Assembly: GCA_013695075.1 (NCBI GenBank)
Contig: JACDBE010000303.1
Location: 1 to 9,613, forward strand
Reading direction: 5' to 3'
Source of the DNA: Acidimicrobiia bacterium
Lineage (GTDB): Bacteria; Actinomycetota; Acidimicrobiia; Spongiisociales; UBA5794
DNA: 9,613 nt
In this document: positions 6,473 to 9,613 of the stretch, piece by piece
How the letters are laid out: every line of letters begins with the position of its first letter
How positions within the stretch are numbered: the first letter of the stretch is position 1
The notes under the pieces: generated by a model
The model's database searches: none
What the model was told of the DNA's origin: nothing
What the model saw: the letters and a program-made list of their open reading frames with translations, nothing else
Translations under genes and position numbers: made by a program

Positions 6473-7318
6473 TCAGGACCAGCCGCGGACGGCCACATCC
6501 GGATGCATGGTGACGCCGTCGCCGCCGAGCAGCGTAGCCAGCGCGCCCTCCACGCCCATCGCGGCGGCGTCGGTGGTGAAGGCGATCACCGTCGGTCCAG
6601 CTCCGCTCCAGGCAGCGTGAAGAGCACCGGCGGCGCGGGCGGCTTCGATGAGCCGGGCCGTCATCGGCGACAGGCCCCGCCTGGGCAGCTCGTGCAGCTC
6701 GTCGCCGGAAGCCTTGGCGAGCAGGTCGGCATCCCCGGTGCGCAGCCCTTCGAGCAGCATGCCCATCCGGGCCACGCTGCGCGCCGCAGCCTGGTGACGC
6801 ACCGCCCCGGGGAGTGCCGCCCGGGCCCGCTCGGTGGACAGCCGGCGGTGGGGAATGGCGAGCACCACCCGAAGCTCGGAGGCGAGGGGGAGCCGCCTGA
6901 CCACGCCGTCATATGCGATCTCCAAACCCCCGTACACGGTGGCGGCGGCGTTGTCGGGATGTCCCTCCAGACCGGCGACGATCTCGAAGAGGCTGCGGTC
7001 GTCGGGCTCGGTGCCGACCGCCCGCAAGGCCGCTGCCGCCACCGCCGCGCTCACCGCCGCGCTCGACCCGAGACCGCGGGCGCGGGGGATGGTGTTGCGG
7101 ATGCGCAGCGCCATCGGCCGGTCACCCACGGCGAGCTGGGCCGCCCGTACCACCAGATCGGATGCGGATCCGCGGTTGCCGTTGCCCTGCTCCTCGATCC
7201 ACCACCAGTCGGACGGTTCGGCTTCGCAGTGGCACCACAGATCGATGGCCAGGGCTAGCGTATCGAAGCCGGGTCCCAGGTTCCCGGAGGAAGCGGGCGC
7301 GGCGGCAGACCCGATCAT
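6473..7318 (-). CDS. thrB: Homoserine kinase
   Basis: This cytosolic enzyme phosphorylates L-homoserine with ATP to O-phosphohomoserine, the penultimate step of threonine synthesis. The 281-residue protein has the three GHMP-kinase motifs in order. The N-terminal substrate motif is PASSGNLGPGFDTL (8-21, close to PATSANLGPGFD of homoserine kinases). The ATP loop is PRARGLGSSAA (G82-S86 inside), and motif 3 is AWSGAGPTV (W237-P242 inside). NLGPGFD separates it from mevalonate or galactokinase relatives. The strand before motif 1, usually VxVxVPA, is replaced by IGSAAAPA, so the N-terminus is shorter than usual. ATG 7318 has no Shine-Dalgarno; it overlaps by ATGA the stop of an 11-codon ORF, suggesting coupled translation. 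thrA and thrC are not in the window; phzF lies upstream in the same direction. Confidence 0.93.
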   Translation of the reverse strand: MIGSAAAPASSGNLGPGFDTLALAIDLWCHCEAEPSDWWWIEEQGNGNRGSASDLVVRAAQLAVGDRPMALRIRNTIPRARGLGSSAAVSAAVAAAALRAVGTEPDDRSLFEIVAGLEGHPDNAAATVYGGLEIAYDGVVRRLPLASELRVVLAIPHRRLSTERARAALPGAVRHQAAARSVARMGMLLEGLRTGDADLLAKASGDELHELPRRGLSPMTARLIEAARAAGALHAAWSGAGPTVIAFTTDAAAMGVEGALATLLGGDGVTMHPDVAVRGWS

Positions 7319-7350
7319 CGGCGCGGGGCGGCGCGGAATGCCATCGACAT
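7315..7350 (-). CDS. Possible 11-codon leader ORF coupled to thrB
   Basis: ATG 7350 opens the frame MSMAFRAAPRR, which stops at TGA 7317-7315. That stop overlaps the thrB ATG (7318-7316) in the ATGA arrangement typical of coupled genes. It starts 13 nt after the phzF stop. It contains no threonine or isoleucine codons, so it is not a classic threonine attenuator peptide. A TAGCGT (7366-7361, including the phzF stop codon) sits 10 nt upstream and could act as a -10 box. It may be translated or may be chance; there is no ribosome binding site. Confidence 0.3.
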   Translation of the reverse strand: MSMAFRAAPRR

Positions 7351-7363
7351 GAGAGGTGCGACG

Positions 7364-8170
7364 CTACCCGGTGTCGTCTTCGATGAGCCTGGTTTCGTCG
7401 TGGCTGCATTCGCCGGCGATACGCACCGTGTCATCCCGCCATGACAGCATGATGCGGGAGGGGTGGCCGATCTCCTCGCCCTGGTCGATGACCAGCGACC
7501 CGCCGCCTTCGCCGTCGGCGATCCGAGTCATCGCTAGCGCAACGGCGGCGCTGCCGGTGGCGGGGTCCTCGGGGACACCTCCTGCAGGGGCGAAGAACCG
7601 GGCCCTGACGCGGTCGCTGGCGCGGGCGAAGACCATGGTCTCGGACCCCGAGCCGGCCAGCTGCGCCATGTCGGGTTGCAGCGAGGCGACGGTGGCGGCG
7701 TCGACATACTGCAGCAGGCTGTAGACGCGGGGCATGGCGACCCGCCACCCGGCCACAGGCGGTGGCATCCCGGCGGCGGTCGCATACCCGGAAAGGTCGG
7801 CCGGCTCGACCGACGCCGGATCGATCACGGTTTGGATGAACGCCGCCGACCCCTCCATGCCGATGGCGACGTCACCGGTCAGGCAACGCAACGTAGTCAC
7901 CCCACCGGGTCCCAACATGTACAGCGCCCAGGTGGCACCAACCAAAGGGTGCCCGGCGAATGGCATCTCGATGGCCGGGGTGAAGATTCTCACCGTGGCG
8001 GCGTCGGGCTCCTGCCAGTCGACGAAGATCGTCTCCGAAAACCCCAGATCGGCGGCGATGCCCTGCATCATCTCAGGGTCGAGGCCCATGACATCGTTGA
8101 CCACACCGAGGTGGTTGCCGCCCTCGCCGTCACGGGTAAACACCCGCAGCACCGAGCAGGGTCGTGACAT
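7364..8170 (-). CDS. PhzF family isomerase/epimerase
   Basis: The 268-residue protein is a complete PhzF-type enzyme with a two-lobed diaminopimelate-epimerase-like fold that catalyses proton shifts on small carboxylic substrates. Motifs are VFTRDGEGGNHLGVV (10-24, the family's F-x-GNPxAV region with H in place of P), SETIFV with the catalytic glutamate E46, FTPAIEMPFAGHPLVG (H74), and EDPATGSAAVALA (D202, S207). These match PhzF E45, H74, D208 and S213. Phenazine synthesis is not implied: no other phz genes are here and most relatives have unknown substrates. The frame stays open far upstream (to 9091), but homology begins at MSRPCSVLRVF. ATG 8170 lies 7 nt behind a perfect TATGAT box. thrB follows 45 nt downstream on the same strand, so the two may be cotranscribed. 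Confidence 0.9.
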   Translation of the reverse strand: MSRPCSVLRVFTRDGEGGNHLGVVNDVMGLDPEMMQGIAADLGFSETIFVDWQEPDAATVRIFTPAIEMPFAGHPLVGATWALYMLGPGGVTTLRCLTGDVAIGMEGSAAFIQTVIDPASVEPADLSGYATAAGMPPPVAGWRVAMPRVYSLLQYVDAATVASLQPDMAQLAGSGSETMVFARASDRVRARFFAPAGGVPEDPATGSAAVALAMTRIADGEGGGSLVIDQGEEIGHPSRIMLSWRDDTVRIAGECSHDETRLIEDDTG

Positions 8171-8177
8171 GGCCGGG

Positions 8178-8183
8178 ATCATA
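8178..8183 (-). promoter_or_regulatory. Promoter -10 box (TATGAT) for a leaderless phzF mRNA
   Basis: TATGAT on the minus strand is one base from TATAAT and ends 7 nt before ATG 8170, so transcription should start at the initiation codon. No Shine-Dalgarno is present. The 94-bp divergent region to the stress-protein gene also holds TAGCAT on the other strand. No clear -35 is seen at 17 nt. Confidence 0.6.
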
Positions 8184-8250
8184 GGTCCAGCCGGCGGGGC
8201 GGCTTCGGGGTAGCGCGGCAGGCCCCCGGGGCACCATCCGCCTGCGGGGG

Positions 8251-8256
8251 TAGCAT
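8251..8256 (+). promoter_or_regulatory. Candidate -10 box (TAGCAT) for a leaderless stress-protein mRNA
   Basis: TAGCAT fits TANNNT and ends 8 nt before GTG 8265; the intervening CTCCCTCC is pyrimidine-rich and has no ribosome binding site. It forms a divergent promoter pair with the phzF box, their -10 elements about 70 bp apart, so a shared regulator is possible but not shown. Confidence 0.5.
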
Positions 8257-8264
8257 CTCCCTCC

Positions 8265-8714
8265 GTGGACGAGGCATCCCCAACCCAGGGCCGGCGGCGG
8301 ATCGTCGCCGCCGTCGACGGGTCGGCCACCAGCCGCAAGACGCTGGTGCGGGCCGCCGCCGAGGCCCACGCCCACGATGCCACCCTCGAGGTGGTGTACG
8401 CCTGGAAGTACCTCGACCAGGACCACTTGGAGGCCTTCGACCCGGAGTACGGGGCAGAGGAGGCAGAGGCATGGCTGGAGCGGTTCGTTTCCGAAGTCCT
8501 CCCCGACCGGCCCGAAGGAACCACGATTCGGGTGGTTAACGACCATGCCGCCCGGGCGATCACCGAGGCGGGCAGGGGGGCTTGGACCGTGGTCGCCGGC
8601 AGCCGCGGGCTGGGCGGCTTCCGGGGCCTGCTGCTGGGCTCGGTGAGCCAGCAGGTCGTCCAGCACGCCGACAGCCCGGTGCTGGTGATCCCCACCGAGC
8701 CCGAGGGCGACTGA
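8265..8714 (+). CDS. Universal stress protein, UspA family
   Basis: This single-domain, 149-residue cytosolic protein of the Usp fold probably binds ATP. It shows the first strand and loop RIVAAVDGSATSRK (nucleotide-contacting D18), LEVVYAWKY, and the C-terminal ATP signature G-2x-G-9x-GS. That signature reads GSRGLGGFRGLLLGS, with G112, G115 and G125-S126, followed by VVQHADSPVLVI, the usual final strand. Such proteins modulate survival under stress or hypoxia in actinobacteria; the partner here is unknown. GTG 8265 is preferred because the Usp fold begins shortly after it and a TANNNT box lies 8 nt upstream. The membrane-protein gene starts 26 bp after its stop, so the two probably form an operon. 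Confidence 0.92.
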   Translation: MDEASPTQGRRRIVAAVDGSATSRKTLVRAAAEAHAHDATLEVVYAWKYLDQDHLEAFDPEYGAEEAEAWLERFVSEVLPDRPEGTTIRVVNDHAARAITEAGRGAWTVVAGSRGLGGFRGLLLGSVSQQVVQHADSPVLVIPTEPEGD

Positions 8715-8740
8715 TCGCGCACCAGGGTGCAACAATCGGG

Positions 8741-9283
8741 ATGGTGACATCGCTGGGGGACTTCGCCAGGCTGGCCGCGGGGCGGATCGAGGAGATCCTG
8801 CGCCGGGGGCGTCGGCTGGCCACCATCGAGGCTGTGGTCGCTGCGGTGGCGGGAGTGTTCTGCCTGATCGCCGTCGCCGCCGCCCTGTCGGATTCGGCCC
8901 GGGGGGCGTGGCTTGCCATCGGGCTGGTCCCGTGCGCCATCCCGGCGGGAGCGGCGCTTGTGGCCAGGCAGGCCCTGGCTGGAGCGAGCCGGGCGAGCGG
9001 TATTGCCAGCGACGTCTCCCGGTTGAAGGACGACCCGGCCGTCCGCCGGGCCATCGCAGACATCGGCGACGCCCTTCGGGACCGGCGCCACCTGGTGGCC
9101 TCGGGTCGCCGCCTGCTGGCGCTGCGCCGCATTGTCTCCAACCGCCGCAGCGAGCTCACCGACCTGTGGGCATCACTTCTCGCCATCACCCGGCTGCCGC
9201 TTCTCGCCGGGGTCGCCGCCATCGGCTCGTTGATCCTCGGCGCCATCGGCGTGGTAGCAACGATCGTCGCCCTTCTCACCTGA
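8741..9283 (+). CDS. Small membrane protein of unknown function
   Basis: I do not recognise a family. The 180-residue product has a basic amphipathic start (residues 10-28, RIEEILRRGRR), two hydrophobic helices at about 29-49 and 56-76, and a highly charged middle of about 60-70 residues (DVSRLKDDPAVRRAI, then several RR/LRR groups). A third long hydrophobic stretch runs from about 152 to 180 and ends the protein. By the positive-inside rule the charged middle would be cytoplasmic. G/C third positions are strong, so it is very likely a real gene. It lies 26 bp behind the stress-protein gene. ATG 8741 has a weak GGG upstream; GTG 8744 is an alternative. Its C-terminal hydrophobic end is unusual for a transporter, and a structural or stress-related membrane role is only a guess from context. 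Confidence 0.75.
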   Translation: MVTSLGDFARLAAGRIEEILRRGRRLATIEAVVAAVAGVFCLIAVAAALSDSARGAWLAIGLVPCAIPAGAALVARQALAGASRASGIASDVSRLKDDPAVRRAIADIGDALRDRRHLVASGRRLLALRRIVSNRRSELTDLWASLLAITRLPLLAGVAAIGSLILGAIGVVATIVALLT

Positions 9284-9382
9284 CCGCTGCACGCGTTGCG
9301 GCGCTGGTTCTCCACGGACGGAGGTCGAGGTGGTGCCGCGGCCCGGTGCTCGCCGCCGGCGCGATGCCGTTGTGACGTGTGG

Positions 9383-9487
9383 GGAGCGGTCGCGCCCGGT
9401 CAGGGGCCGGAACCAGCGCCGGTAGTGCTCGGCGTCGCCGGTGCAGTGGCCGTGGGTGAATAGCTTCCCCGTGTTGTGATGGGTCCA
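9383..9487 (-). pseudogene. Coding-like remnant, unidentified
   Basis: In this minus-strand frame, translation reads HHNTGKLFTHGHCTGD, then AEHYRRWFRPLTGRDRS. About 30 of 32 codons end in G or C, as in the real genes around it, whereas the frame's continuation on either side loses that bias or runs into the membrane gene. I do not recognise the protein. It may be a gene fragment carried with, or broken by, the adjacent repeat-bearing element. No start codon or ribosome binding site can be assigned. Confidence 0.25.
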
Positions 9488-9498
9488 CCGGCACGGGT

Positions 9499-9570
9499 GT
9501 CCATGGCCATGAGAAAGTCCCCGCTGGTGGCCAGATCGAGGTCCCCGCTGGTGGCCAGGTAGAAGTCCCC
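9499..9570. repeat. 24-bp tandem repeats, possible insertion-sequence end
   Basis: GTCCCCGCTGGTGGCCAG occurs exactly at 9517-9534 and 9541-9558. A partial third copy begins at 9565 (GTCCCC), and a degenerate shorter one lies at 9499 (GTCC-ATGGCCAT), so the period is 24 bp. On the other strand the unit reads TGGCCACCAGCGGGGAC. From memory, such GGCCAC/GCGGGGAC tandem motifs occur at the ends of some actinobacterial IS21-type elements, where multiple transposase-binding repeats are known. No transposase is visible in the window. Confidence 0.5.
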
Positions 9571-9613
9571 ACTCCTCGTTGACGGAATCCACCACGTGTT
9601 GTCCCCGGGCAGC

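Larger units (their letters stand above)
9284..9613. other. Region without a complete gene at the window end
   Basis: No intact gene is supported here. The plus strand has no plausible frame. The minus strand has a frame running from 9595 past the membrane gene's 3' end, of which only part (about 9383-9487) looks coding. Next to the edge is a 24-bp tandem repeat. Together these suggest the debris or end of a mobile element continuing beyond the window. Confidence 0.45.

Noticed and set aside
7315..7350. A threonine attenuator peptide for thrB
   Set aside because: The short ORF contains no threonine or isoleucine codons and is not followed by terminator/antiterminator stems before the thrB start.
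7364..8170. Part of a phenazine biosynthesis cluster
   Set aside because: No other phz genes are present; PhzF-family proteins are widespread with unrelated or unknown roles.
7364..9091. A 575-codon minus-strand open frame
   Set aside because: Only its last 268 codons (from 8170) are a real protein, PhzF. The upstream part is antisense to the stress-protein and membrane-protein genes, has no domain and lies before a perfect TATGAT promoter box.
9499..9570. A CRISPR array
   Set aside because: The 24-bp period leaves only 6 nt between 18-nt copies, so there are no spacers, and no cas genes are present.

Overview
This is a GC-rich chromosomal window, roughly 70% GC with strong G/C preference at third codon positions. 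It reads as an actinobacterium, plausibly an Acidimicrobiia-like or related environmental lineage. The pointers are a PAC2-family protein, a tiny bS22/AURKAIP1-type ribosomal protein, GTG starts, and several start codons that follow a TANNNT -10 box with no Shine-Dalgarno. The taxonomic call is inference; there is no rRNA or other marker here.

Layout. Positions 1-828 (+) hold the 3' part of a P1B Cu(I)-transporting ATPase cut by the window edge. It converges, with a 4-bp overlap, on a P-loop sulfotransferase (825-1583, -) whose base composition is clearly lower in GC than its surroundings. Divergent from that are an amidohydrolase-2 family metal hydrolase (1712-2584, +) and a PAC2-family protein (2614-3471, +). 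A large molybdenum hydroxylase subunit with the form II CoxL signature AYRGAGR (3594-5906, -) converges on the PAC2 gene. Upstream of it, on the same strand, is a 29-codon ribosomal protein gene (6032-6121, -). This tiny gene has a 22-bp palindrome plus T-rich tail in its leader and a 10-bp hairpin behind its stop. About 300 bp without a gene follow (6169-6472), holding hairpin repeats that look like a dispersed intergenic element. Next come homoserine kinase ThrB (6473-7318, -) and a PhzF-family isomerase (7364-8170, -), joined by an 11-codon ORF that overlaps the thrB start. Divergent from phzF, a universal stress protein (8265-8714, +) is followed by an unrecognised small membrane protein (8741-9283, +). 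The last 330 bp contain no complete gene. They hold a coding-like remnant on the minus strand and a 24-bp tandem repeat that may be the end of a mobile element.

These are mostly independent housekeeping and accessory functions: metal efflux, sulfuryl transfer, threonine synthesis, stress response and a molybdenum hydroxylase. I do not see one novel multi-gene system. The most interesting signals are the bS22 gene with its leader hairpin, the recurrent leaderless promoter pattern, the molybdenum hydroxylase large subunit without its partner genes, and the two repeat regions.
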